Below, in pieces: positions 13,895-22,728 of a stretch of DNA of 32,400 bases (position 1 is the first letter of the stretch; each line of letters starts with the position of its first letter). The stretch is from positions 1 to 32,400 of the forward strand of contig NZ_LSHB01000037.1 in NCBI RefSeq assembly GCF_001643375.1. Reading direction: 5' to 3'. Source of the DNA: Chryseobacterium sp. FP211-J200. GTDB lineage: Bacteria > Bacteroidota > Bacteroidia > Flavobacteriales > Weeksellaceae. The translations under genes were made by a program, and so were the position numbers. A model generated the notes under the pieces. That model was not told the DNA's origin. It saw only the letters and a list, made by a program, of their open reading frames with translations, and ran no database searches.

Positions 13895-16800
13895 TTAAAA
13901 TTTAACAGTTGCTCCAAATAAAACCGTTTTCGCGGAAGGATAAGTGGTATAATCTATCCCTAGAGACTGATTTCCAGCTGCTTGTTTATTGGTGTCTACA
14001 AGTGGATCATAACCTGTGTAATTTGTAATGGTCCAGAGATTCTGAGCGCTAACATAAAGATTAAGGCTTTTCATCCATTTTAATTGATTGATGTCAAATG
14101 TGTAACCCAACCTCACATTATTCAGACGGATAAAATCTGATTTCTCAAGATAAAGCGATGACAACTGTGGCTGATTGGTGAAGCTTGCACCAGAATCGTA
14201 GAAATTCTTCAAAACGTTTCTGTCGGACGCCAAGTTGTTGATGTTCAAATTCAGAGCGGTGTTGTTTACAAGGTAACCACCAGTTTGTCCGATGAATGAG
14301 AATCCAAAGTCGATCTTCTTATATTTCATGTAAGAATTGAACCCGAACGTGAAATTTGGAATGGCACCTTCAAAGATCTTTCTGTCTTTCGGCCCCACAG
14401 TTCCGTCGCCATCCACATCTTCGTAGATGTATTTTCCATCAGCATCAATTCCTAAATAATTCAACATAATAAATGAACCCGCTTCGTAACCATTTTTATA
14501 AATATTGGCCGTCACACCCGACATTCCCGGACCAGAAACTTCACCGGAATAGATCTCGGAAACTGGTAGATTTTTAACCACATTATTTACAGTGGCACCA
14601 TTCACATCCACGGTCCATGTAAAATTATCCTTGCGTATGATCTCTGAACCTAAAGTGAATTCAAACCCTTTGTTGACGATCTCTCCATCTACGTTGGTGT
14701 AGACCGTAGTTGTAGGACTCAATACTTTTGAAGGAATGTTAAGGATCGGATCTTTTGTGATCTTGTTGTAATACTCTACTGATCCATAGAGTTTGTTTTG
14801 CCACAAACTAAAATCCGCCCCAATGTTGGTCTGTTCTACAACTTCCCATCTCAGGTCAGGATTCGCAGTCCTGTTTACGGTGAATCCATTGAGAAGATTT
14901 AAGTTATCATATAAGTAATAACCAGCACCTTGCGAAAGTGAATAACTGGCCTGTGTCAACTTGTTCGGAACTTCCTGGTTACCGGTTTGTCCCCAACTTC
15001 CTCTTAGTTTTAATTCATTAACGATTTGAGAATCTTGAAGGAAATTCTCATTTGAAATGGTCCAACCCACTGCCACAGAAGGGAAATAACCATACTTATT
15101 GTTCTGTCCAAAACGTGTGGAACCATCAGCTCTGATGGAAGCCGTCAAGAGGTATTTTTTATCAAAGTTGTAATTCACCCTTCCGAAGTAGGACTGCAAC
15201 TCATTTTCCTGCGCATAACCCGGAGAAGGAATGAAAACATCGCCAGAATATCCTGGATTCAGCTCTGGTGAGATTCCGCCACCTTGTTCAGCGATATTCC
15301 TGACGCCGTAATAAGTGCCTGAAAACTTGAATTTCTGATAAGAGAAACCACCTAGAATATTGAAATTATGTCTATTCAAATTAAAATCATAGGTCAGATA
15401 ATGTTCCAACAACACATTATAAGAATCCAGATTAGCCTGTACGGACATTCCTTTTGGCGTTCTGTCCGTAATGTTTGGATACATTGTCGTATTCCTTTCA
15501 GACATCGTTCTGTCGATCCCTAGATTTAATTTATAATTAAGTCCAGGCAGTAGTCTCAAAGTAGCTTCGGTGTTTCCTAATACTCGGAAAGTATTGGTCT
15601 TATCGGTATAAACGCTTAGCAAATACAACGGATTGTAATGTGCGTTCATGTTGAAATTGGTGTAGTTTCCGTTTTCGTCATACAAAGAACGTGTTGGATT
15701 GGCCATCAACGCGTGGATGATCACTTGGCCGTCCGATCCTGCGTTTGCACCATTAGGAATTCCGTTTTCTTTGATGTCACTTGCTGTCAGGTTTAGTTTC
15801 ACCTTCAAACGTTTGTTGTCAAAGAATGATTCTTCTGCATTGATACGTGCTGTGGTTCTTTTGAAATCGCTATTTTTAACGATTCCGTCCTGATCCATAT
15901 GTGACAAAGAGGCAAAATAACTTCCTGTATCTGTAGATTTTGAAAATGAGATCGAATGATTCTGAGATGCCGCCGTACGGTAGATCTCGTCCTGCCAATC
16001 TGTATTCCCGCCGTGATCATAAGATTTATCGACAATAGCTGCTCTATACTCGTCAGCAGACATCAGATCCAATTTTTTGATGACCGAAGAAAAACCAAAA
16101 TAAGTATCATAGGTAAATATTGGCTCCCCTTTTTTACCTCTTTTCGTTGTTACCAAAACAACACCATTGGAACCTCTGGCGCCATAGATCGCTGCAGCAG
16201 AAGCATCCTTCAAAACCGTGATGGACTCTATATCTGAAGTATTCAAAAAGTTGAGTGGGTTTTTGGCCTGTGTGTTTCCAAGACCAACATTGGGACTGGA
16301 AGCACTTACTGCATCGTTGCTCAAAGGAACGCCATCTACCACGAAAAGCGGCGTGCTACCACTTCTGATCGAGCCGATCCCTCTGATGGAAACATTCACG
16401 CCAGCTCCAGGCTCACCGCTTGATTGTACAACGCGGACACCAGCGATCTTCCCTTGCATCAGATTGTCAACAGAGATATTCATCCCTTCTTTGAACTGCT
16501 CAGCCTTCAACTGACTTACCGCACCTGTCATGTCTGATTTTCTCTGAGAACCGTACCCTACAAGCATCACTTCCGCAATGGTCGTGTCTTTGGATTGTAG
16601 CGTTACCGAAACAGAAGTGCTAGCGACCTTGGTGAGTTGCTCATTCCCGTCATAAGAAATGGATAAGGTCTGCCCGATATTGGCAGAAATAGTAAAATTC
16701 CCGGATGCGTCCGATGTTGTGGTAACACCAGTTTCTACTACCGTAATTACTGCTCCCTCTGCATAAGAACCATCCTGTTTCACCACTTTTCCGGTGATCG

Positions 16801-16930
16801 TCTCGTTGACCTGCGAAAAAACAGGATAATTAGCATTAAGTCCTTCAGCACTTGTTTGGTTGGCCACCAAAAAAAGTATTGCTACCGGAATTAGCTTTTT
16901 AAATTTAAATAAATTAATTTTGTGGTACAT
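13895..16930 (-). CDS. SusC/RagA family TonB-linked outer-membrane receptor
   Basis: Outer-membrane beta-barrel that imports substrate with TonB energy, paired with the SusD protein downstream. The product is 1011 residues. In order it has a signal peptide (about 1-28), a CarboxypepD_reg-like domain (about 43-115: TITGKVVKQDGSYAEGAVI, SDASGNFTIS), a TonB-box region around MLVGYGSQRKSDMTGAV, the plug with MQGKIAGVRVVQSSG, SIRGIGSIRSG and PLFVVDGVPLS, and DASAAAIYGARGSNGVVLVTTKRG. The barrel ends in TVLFGATVKF with a terminal aromatic. The plug signatures are standard for SusC. The leader upstream contains a stem-loop and a dyad that could regulate it. Confidence 0.96.
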   Translation of the reverse strand: MYHKINLFKFKKLIPVAILFLVANQTSAEGLNANYPVFSQVNETITGKVVKQDGSYAEGAVITVVETGVTTTSDASGNFTISANIGQTLSISYDGNEQLTKVASTSVSVTLQSKDTTIAEVMLVGYGSQRKSDMTGAVSQLKAEQFKEGMNISVDNLMQGKIAGVRVVQSSGEPGAGVNVSIRGIGSIRSGSTPLFVVDGVPLSNDAVSASSPNVGLGNTQAKNPLNFLNTSDIESITVLKDASAAAIYGARGSNGVVLVTTKRGKKGEPIFTYDTYFGFSSVIKKLDLMSADEYRAAIVDKSYDHGGNTDWQDEIYRTAASQNHSISFSKSTDTGSYFASLSHMDQDGIVKNSDFKRTTARINAEESFFDNKRLKVKLNLTASDIKENGIPNGANAGSDGQVIIHALMANPTRSLYDENGNYTNFNMNAHYNPLYLLSVYTDKTNTFRVLGNTEATLRLLPGLNYKLNLGIDRTMSERNTTMYPNITDRTPKGMSVQANLDSYNVLLEHYLTYDFNLNRHNFNILGGFSYQKFKFSGTYYGVRNIAEQGGGISPELNPGYSGDVFIPSPGYAQENELQSYFGRVNYNFDKKYLLTASIRADGSTRFGQNNKYGYFPSVAVGWTISNENFLQDSQIVNELKLRGSWGQTGNQEVPNKLTQASYSLSQGAGYYLYDNLNLLNGFTVNRTANPDLRWEVVEQTNIGADFSLWQNKLYGSVEYYNKITKDPILNIPSKVLSPTTTVYTNVDGEIVNKGFEFTLGSEIIRKDNFTWTVDVNGATVNNVVKNLPVSEIYSGEVSGPGMSGVTANIYKNGYEAGSFIMLNYLGIDADGKYIYEDVDGDGTVGPKDRKIFEGAIPNFTFGFNSYMKYKKIDFGFSFIGQTGGYLVNNTALNLNINNLASDRNVLKNFYDSGASFTNQPQLSSLYLEKSDFIRLNNVRLGYTFDINQLKWMKSLNLYVSAQNLWTITNYTGYDPLVDTNKQAAGNQSLGIDYTTYPSAKTVLFGATVKF

Positions 16931-17260
16931 ATCATTAAGTAAAGTAATTGTAAGACATTACGTTGCTTGATAAATAGCCGCTGTTGTTCCCGCAACAGTG
17001 GTTTTTATTTTTTTAAAGCAAACGTTTAATTTTATTTTTCGGGATACAAAGTAAATTGCTTTGTGTGGAAATTAGTTTAACAGAATATTATGTTAAAACC
17101 AACAATCTATAACAGAATAAAATTGAAGAAAACGGAATATTATTAATTATAAATAAGTTATACACGTGCGTTTTTCGTCATTCACATAATCTTAAAAAAG
17201 ACTTAACATAATCGATAAACTTCGGAAAATATAGAGTTCCTAATTTCGCCTTCATAAAAT
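16931..17260. promoter_or_regulatory. Divergent control region between susC and the PI-PLC-like gene
   Basis: 330 bp without a gene. From the susC side (minus strand) it holds a 9-bp stem-loop (16978-16986 with 16993-17001, one G-U) about 50 bp before the susC ATG. Next comes the palindrome AAACGTTT (17020-17027), of the form bound by LacI-type regulators. Then there is the dyad ACAAAG..CTTTGT (17046-17064) that overlaps TTACTTTG, a near match to the -7 box. On the plus strand the stem-loop is followed by T-runs and resembles a terminator. No full TAnnTTTG is seen for the PI-PLC-like gene; TAAAATTTG at 17255 has one extra base. Confidence 0.5.
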
Positions 17261-18346
17261 TTGACTACAATGAAAAAGGCGGTTTTCCTCGCACTATCTT
17301 TATCTTCGATCAATCTTTTATGGTCACAATCCCAAAACCTTGACAATCTAAAGATCAACGAGATCCAGGTGATCGGTTCGCATAATTCTTACAAGAAAGC
17401 AATCCTTCCGGAAGTTTACAGTTATCTCGCCAAAAAAGATACATTGAATTTTTTGCCAAGGATCCAATATGAACATATCCCAGTTCCGGAACAGCTGGAC
17501 CTTGGACTTCGAAATCTTGAGATCGATGTTTACGCAGACAGCAAAGGCGGAAAATATGCGCATCCAAAAATCCTAGATCTTGTGAAAACCACGCAAGCTT
17601 TTGACCCGGAAGGCAAAATGAAAAAACCAGGCTACAAGATGATCCACATCACCGATATCGATTATCAAACTTGGTATTACACGCTGGAAGATTGTCTGAA
17701 AGACCTGAAAAAATGGTCAGAGTCGCATCCCGATCATGATCCGGTCTTCATCACTTTGGAACCAAAAGACGGAAAAGCCAACAAATTCGGGACAGAGCCA
17801 GAGCATTACACTTCAAAGCTTTTTGATGACCTGGATAATGAGTTGAAAAATTATTTAGGAAAAGACAAGATCATCACGCCAGATGACATCAGAGGGTCTT
17901 ACAAAACGCTGAATGAAGCTGTCCTAAACAAGAATTTGCCAAAAGTAAAAGATGCCAAAGGAAAATTTGTTTTCGTCTTGGACAACAATAGCGAGAACAG
18001 AGATCTCTACGCAAAGGACCATCCATCACTGAAAGGTAGAATGATATTCACCAACTCCACGCCCGGAACGCCGGAAGCTGCAATCTTGTTTATGAATGAG
18101 CCACAAAAGGACAGTTCCAAAATTCAAGACCTTGTAAAACAAGGCTACATCATCCGCACCAGAGCCGATGCCGATACGATGGAAGCGAGAAGTGAGGATT
18201 ATTCCAGATTCGAAAAGGCGAAGGAAAGCGGTGCGCAGATCATCACTACGGATTACTATTTACCGAGTAAACTTTTCAAATCTAATTTTAAGATCAGCTT
18301 TGACAACAAGACTTACGAACGAAAAAATCCTGTCAACGGAAAATAA
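17261..18346 (+). CDS. Secreted Ca-dependent PI-specific phospholipase C-like enzyme
   Basis: The product is 361 residues. A signal peptide (AVFLALSLSSINLLWSQS) precedes the mature part, so export is likely. The X-domain motif IGSHNSYKKAILPEVY places the first catalytic histidine at 41. RNLEIDVYAD (84-93) supplies the acidic metal ligands. The later segments HDPVFITLEPKDGK, ITPDDIRGSYKTLNEAV and IIRTRADADTMEAR are typical of the Streptomyces SaPLC1-like, calcium-dependent branch as I recall it. Expected chemistry is cleavage of the phosphodiester bond of phosphatidylinositol or a related phospholipid. It is divergent from SusCD and convergent with the metallophosphoesterase. The exact substrate is unproven. 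Confidence 0.88.
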   Translation: MTTMKKAVFLALSLSSINLLWSQSQNLDNLKINEIQVIGSHNSYKKAILPEVYSYLAKKDTLNFLPRIQYEHIPVPEQLDLGLRNLEIDVYADSKGGKYAHPKILDLVKTTQAFDPEGKMKKPGYKMIHITDIDYQTWYYTLEDCLKDLKKWSESHPDHDPVFITLEPKDGKANKFGTEPEHYTSKLFDDLDNELKNYLGKDKIITPDDIRGSYKTLNEAVLNKNLPKVKDAKGKFVFVLDNNSENRDLYAKDHPSLKGRMIFTNSTPGTPEAAILFMNEPQKDSSKIQDLVKQGYIIRTRADADTMEARSEDYSRFEKAKESGAQIITTDYYLPSKLFKSNFKISFDNKTYERKNPVNGK

Positions 18347-18369
18347 CAATTTCAATTAGATTTATAAAG

Positions 18370-18399
18370 GAAAGGACTGTCAGCAATGATGGTCTTTTC
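18370..18399. terminator. Candidate terminator between the two phosphoesterase genes
   Basis: GAAAGGAC pairs with GTCTTTTC (one G-U) over a 14-nt loop between convergent stops at 18346 and 18410. T-runs are short, so the strength is doubtful. Confidence 0.45.
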
Positions 18400-18409
18400 T
18401 GATTTTGAT

Positions 18410-20220
18410 CTAATCTTGGACCCTGTTTAAAGTTTGATTTTTCAGGTCAATTTCAAAATGGTCGGAAGGATCACCGTTTGATAAAAGCGATAACATTTTG
18501 AAGACCGATTTCAACTGAATGATAAAAGGATCTTGAGAATGATTAGATTCAAATAACTTTTCCAAGGTCTGATATTGCTGCAGTCTCACTTCCGGAATAT
18601 CCAATTTTGCCAATTCATCTGCCGACTGAAACTTGTACAAGTTCAAAAGAAGATCATCGAACGTCCACTTTCTGAATTTCTTCACATCAATATCCTTTTG
18701 TTTTAAATATTTTTTAGCCTCAGCTTCATTTAGGTTTAATGATAAAATCAACAGGTCTTCGCCATTTAGTTTACTTGACCTTTCAATAAACTCACTGGGC
18801 CAATCATTGGGAATCATTCGAAGTCGAACGAGTTCTTTTAAGTGGAAAAGCATGAAATCGTGGTAAGATCTTGTCCTAAGAATGTCCTTATTCCAAAGGG
18901 TTTTATTACCATTTTTTTTCAGGACTTCATATTCTTTTTGGTAAAAAGGGAAAAGACCGTCAAAATGAGGAACATCGTTCAGAACAATCGTCTGAACTTC
19001 AAATTTATAAGTAGAATTGATGGTCAATATTTTGTACGCAGGCAGATACGCAGCCAACGAAGGAACTTGAACATTCACCAGCATTTTCTCGCCAAACTTC
19101 CTGATTCCCGTATCATTGATGTGCATATGTCCCGCGAAATGGATTTGCAAACCAGCATCAGCAAAGACTTTCGCAACCGTTTCTTCTGGTACACGTTCCA
19201 ATTGCCATTTTTTATTCCCCAATAGATTCTTAATCTCTTCTGTTGCATCATCATTGAAATCCACCATTGGATAATGTGTAAATGCAATCAACGTTTTGTG
19301 GTTCTTCTTAGCTTCTTTCGTAATTTTCTTTACCCAATCGATCAAGTGTTTTTTGTTGGTCAAAACATTGTTATAACCGATGCTTGCGCCTTTGTAATTT
19401 GAAGCGTCAGTTGCATTTCCAGTTAGATCTTTTGGGATATAAGTATTGCCGTCAATGGCGATCATCCAGACATCTTTTACAGGTTCCACAACATAACTTA
19501 AGTCTGGAACAGAAAATCCTTTTGAAACTTCGTACATTCTTCTTTGATAATAGGCAAACGGCAAAGCTTTGTTGTACGAATAATCTTGAAACGAAACCTC
19601 ATCAAATGGTGTACTCCAATACAGATCTTCTTTTTTAGGATAAAACCCAAAGTCTTTCAGTTCATCCAAAATCTCCAAATAGCCAGATTCAGAAATATCT
19701 TTTGTAACGATCTGATTAGAAATTTTCCCGATGTTGTCTTTGCTATAAATTCCAAGTGGATTTCCGTCTTCACCTAAAAAATCATCTTTCCCCGTGTCTT
19801 GACGGAATGGCCCGACTGGATCGTGATTTCCTGTGGTTAAATAAAAATTGATTCCAAATTTCTCGTGATAACTTTCCAAGATCTTATGGAGTCCACGAAG
19901 ATTGTATGCCTGTCCGTCATCAGAAAAGTCGCCTGGCATTGCCACAATTTTGATTCCTTTGGCAGCAATATCATCCAAAGCCTTTAGAAAAGCGAAATAA
20001 TTCTCATTGAAGATCCTTGTAGAATGTAGCTGAGAATCCATCGTCCGCAAAATGGTAGGTTTCCCAGTTTTTGGATTAATGATTCCTTTAAAATCAGTAT
20101 CAGAGAATTGACCGTACAAATCCTGGAAATGGACATCCGAAAGAAAAGCGATCGGACAGGTTTTTGTGCCGACAACAATGTAGTAGCGAAAATCAAAAAC
20201 GAAAAAATTCCTTTATTCAT
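18410..20220 (-). pseudogene. Secreted metallophosphoesterase with a -1 frameshift after the signal peptide
   Basis: The catalytic frame (569 residues from the ATG ending at 20119) shows the calcineurin-like motifs MPGDFSDDG, TGNHDP, IAFTHYPMV and GHMHINDTG. The first metal motif lies before that ATG in the same frame: IAFLSDVHFQDLYGQ. A signal peptide MNKGIFSFLIFATTLLSAQ starts at 20220 but in another frame. Adding one A to the five-A run (plus-strand T20161-T20165) joins them as ..SAQKTCPIAFLSDVH, giving 603 residues. Without that base, translation from 20119 would lack both the export signal and the Asp/His ligands. The gene is either inactive, switched by slippage, or misread in a homopolymer. 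Its neighbours suggest it removes phosphate from products of the PI-PLC-like enzyme. Confidence 0.87.
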
Positions 20221-20252
20221 ATTAAAAATTGGTCTAAAATAAAGGATTCGTT

Positions 20253-20270
20253 GCGTAACTGTCTTTACGC
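20253..20270. promoter_or_regulatory. 6-bp dyad before the metallophosphoesterase gene
   Basis: GCGTAA and TTACGC flank a 6-bp spacer, about 33 bp upstream of the signal-peptide ATG. The position suits an operator; no known regulator is assigned. Confidence 0.3.
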
Positions 20271-20328
20271 CAAGTTTAAATAATTATGAAAGAAAATTAT
20301 TCTTGGAAAGATTTCCCAAAACATCGCT

Positions 20329-21174
20329 TTAAACTAAACTCCTGCTCTTGTTCTTATAAGAACCCAACGTTTTGCTTTTCTTATTTTTGAAATAATGCGA
20401 CAGGTGGCTTTCGTCCGTAAAACCAAACTCATAAGCGATTTGCTTGATGGTATTTTGCCCGGATTCCATTCGTCTTTCTATCAACGCCATTCGATAATCA
20501 TTGATGTAATCGCGGTAGGAAACTGCGAAGTTCCGTTTGAAATAAGCACTGAAATAGGTCGGCGAAATATTGAAATGATAAGCGATTTTTTTGATTCGAA
20601 TCATCTCCGGCTGGTAGATATTCTGATGAATATACGAAATCACATCTTCCTTATTCTGAAGTCCAACATCCAACCTGATGTCCATTTTGGAAGTCGCTTC
20701 TTTTATTAGTCCGAATATCGAAAGAATTTGATAAAATACGATTGGCGACGTGGAAACATCTTTTCTGCAATTGTAAGAAAGGATATTTTCAATCGTCTTT
20801 TTCAGAATCGTTTTGCAAGGTTCTGTGAAGATGAGTTTTTTCTCTTTCAGGATTTGTTTTCGCATCACGTTTTCCGGAGAATTCATCGCGAATGAGTCTG
20901 GCGAAAGGTGTTTGTTCCCTTTGAAATAATCGTCTGTGAACTTGATGAAAATCAATCTTGAATATTTATTGTACTCGAAATAATGTTGGTCATCAGGCGA
21001 AATCAGGAAAAGGTCGCCACATTTATAAGGCAGAATAATGTTGTTGATATGGTGATTGCCATTTCCTTTCAACACATAGATCATCTCATAATAAGTATGG
21101 CTGTGCGACGGATGACCAAACGCCTCACCTTCCAGATCACTAATCACTAAAGACTCAAACTGCAGTTTTTTCAC
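20329..21174 (-). CDS. AraC family transcriptional regulator
   Basis: The 281-residue DNA-binding regulator has an N-terminal cupin domain. HSHTYYEMIYVLKGNGNHHINN (about 23-44) and CGDLFLISPDDQHYF (about 52-66) form the ligand-binding barrel. The C-terminal two-helix AraC/XylS domain comprises ISYIHQNIYQPEMIRIKKIA, FNISPTYFSAYFKRNF and IKQIAYEFGFTDESHLSHYFKNKKSKT (about 180-270). It is divergent from the aldo/keto reductase operon by 162 bp and is the natural candidate to control it. The effector is unknown. Confidence 0.92.
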   Translation of the reverse strand: MKKLQFESLVISDLEGEAFGHPSHSHTYYEMIYVLKGNGNHHINNIILPYKCGDLFLISPDDQHYFEYNKYSRLIFIKFTDDYFKGNKHLSPDSFAMNSPENVMRKQILKEKKLIFTEPCKTILKKTIENILSYNCRKDVSTSPIVFYQILSIFGLIKEATSKMDIRLDVGLQNKEDVISYIHQNIYQPEMIRIKKIAYHFNISPTYFSAYFKRNFAVSYRDYINDYRMALIERRMESGQNTIKQIAYEFGFTDESHLSHYFKNKKSKTLGSYKNKSRSLV

Positions 21175-21280
21175 AATATTAAATTAATTTTAAATTCCTT
21201 ATGATAGCATAAAAGTACAATTATTTGAATTAATACTACAAGCTAAAATCTTTAATTTTTTTCAACTTTTGTAAAGAGGA

Positions 21281-21302
21281 TTCCAAGGCATAAAAATTGG
21301 AA
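21281..21302. promoter_or_regulatory. Inverted repeat in the AraC/AKR intergenic region
   Basis: TTCCAA and TTGGAA are separated by 10 bp, 35-56 bp before the first reductase ATG and just after AACTTTTG, a near match to the -7 box. It could be a regulator site, but AraC proteins often bind direct repeats, so support is weak. Confidence 0.3.
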
Positions 21303-21336
21303 CTCAAAATCTAAATTTAATCGAAATCAGCAACAA

Positions 21337-22320
21337 ATGGAATACAGAAAATTAGGACACAGCGATTTAAAAGTTTCAGCAATCACTTTCGGAGCCTGGG
21401 CGGCTGGCGGCTGGATGTGGGGAAGCACGGACAGAAACGAAGCCATCGAGGCCATCAGAGCATGTTATGATGTCGGCGTCACTTCTATTGATACTGCACC
21501 AATCTACGGACAAGGAACGAGCGAAGAAATTGTAGGCGAAGCTATCAAAAATATTTCTCGAGACAAGGTTCAGATCCTTACAAAATTTGGAATGCGTTGG
21601 GATTTGGACAAAGGAACTTTGGCAATGAACAGCAAAAACAATGATGGAAAGGATATCGACATTTATAAATACGCCGGAAAAGAAAGTATTATTTTCGAAT
21701 GTGAACAAAGTTTGAAAAGATTGGGTACAGATTACATCGACCTTTATCAAATCCACTGGCCGGATGTTACAACGCCGATTGATGAAACTTTCGAAGCGGT
21801 TTCAAGATTGATTGAGCAGGGAAAAGTACGTTTCGCTGGCGTTTGTAATTATGATGCGCAACAAATGGCTGAAGCTGAGAAAACGTTGAAATTGGTTTCA
21901 AATCAAATCCCATTCAGTATGGTGAATCGTGGGATAGAGGAGGAAACCGTTCCTTACTGCATCGAAAATAACAAATCGATTTTGGCTTACAGTCCTTTGG
22001 AAAGAGGATTATTGACGGGGAAAATCACCCCAGATTACAAATTTCAGGATGGCGACCACAGAGCAAATCTGCCGCATTTCCAACCGGAATTCATTCAAAA
22101 AACCAATCAGTTATTAGATAAAATCAAACCGATTGCGGACGAGCACAATGCAAGTCTGGGTCAATTGGTTCTTCGTTGGACGATTGAAAGACCCGGAATG
22201 ACGATTGCTTTGGCTGGCGCAAGAAATGCAGAACAAGCCGTTCAAAATGCAAAATCGATGGACATTAAACTTTCAAAAGATGAAATTAAAACCATTGATG
22301 ATTTGGTAAATGCTTTTTAA
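21337..22320 (+). CDS. Aldo/keto reductase 1
   Basis: Cytoplasmic NAD(P)H-dependent oxidoreductase of the AKR superfamily reducing aldehydes or ketones. The 327-residue product shows the catalytic tetrad Asp52, Tyr57, Lys83 and His140 (IDTAPIYG, ILTKFG, YQIHWP). The C-terminal coenzyme-binding segment IALAGARNAEQAVQNAKS is present. MEYRKLGHSDLKVSAITFG is a typical opening. It is the first gene of a compact operon; the DUF3861 gene starts three bases after its stop. The substrate is unknown. It is related to the plant-auxin-induced/YajO-like branch rather than to sugar-specific enzymes, but that is a judgement by eye. Confidence 0.93.
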   Translation: MEYRKLGHSDLKVSAITFGAWAAGGWMWGSTDRNEAIEAIRACYDVGVTSIDTAPIYGQGTSEEIVGEAIKNISRDKVQILTKFGMRWDLDKGTLAMNSKNNDGKDIDIYKYAGKESIIFECEQSLKRLGTDYIDLYQIHWPDVTTPIDETFEAVSRLIEQGKVRFAGVCNYDAQQMAEAEKTLKLVSNQIPFSMVNRGIEEETVPYCIENNKSILAYSPLERGLLTGKITPDYKFQDGDHRANLPHFQPEFIQKTNQLLDKIKPIADEHNASLGQLVLRWTIERPGMTIALAGARNAEQAVQNAKSMDIKLSKDEIKTIDDLVNAF

Positions 22321-22322
22321 TA

Positions 22323-22613
22323 ATGGAAAAACGAAACAATTACTATCAATTAGATTTAAAAGAAATTAAACTGAAAGATGGTTATGAAGGCACAAAAAGT
22401 TTAAGTCTTGAATTTGATAACCACGATGATCTATTCAACATTTTTGAAGTGGTAAAATCAAAGAACATTTTCGATAATGAAAATACGGCGACTGAATTTG
22501 CTTTAGGTTTAAAGCTATTTACAGAAGTGATGCTCAAAAATAAACAGCATCCATTGTTTGAAGAATTAAGACATGCAATAATGGAATTTATGAAAAAATT
22601 GAAAAGTCAATAA
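22323..22613 (+). CDS. DUF3861 family protein
   Basis: The 96-residue cytoplasmic product matches DUF3861 as I recall the family: HDDLFNIFEVVKSKNIFDNEN, then TEFALGLKLFTEVMLKNKQHPLFEEL and FMKKLK. Its function is not established. It begins three bases after the first aldo/keto reductase, so the two are probably translationally coupled. A palindromic REP-like element follows before the second reductase. Confidence 0.85.
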   Translation: MEKRNNYYQLDLKEIKLKDGYEGTKSLSLEFDNHDDLFNIFEVVKSKNIFDNENTATEFALGLKLFTEVMLKNKQHPLFEELRHAIMEFMKKLKSQ

Positions 22614-22618
22614 AAGGC

Positions 22619-22684
22619 TTCGACTCCGTTCAGCCTGACAATTAGAAGAAGTCTTTGAATTGTCACACTGAGCGGAGTCGAAGT
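22619..22684. repeat. REP-like imperfect palindrome inside the operon
   Basis: Two 26-bp arms (22619-22644 and 22659-22684) match at 23 of 26 bases with a 14-bp loop. Each arm contains CTTCGACTCCG(C/T)TCAG, the core also found at 11947-11973. It lies between the DUF3861 gene and the second aldo/keto reductase, so it would form a long hairpin in the operon mRNA. No T-run follows, so it is unlikely to be a complete terminator. Confidence 0.85.
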
Positions 22685-22728
22685 GTTTTACAAAAGAATT
22701 ATTAATCACAAAATAGAAATTAAATAAA

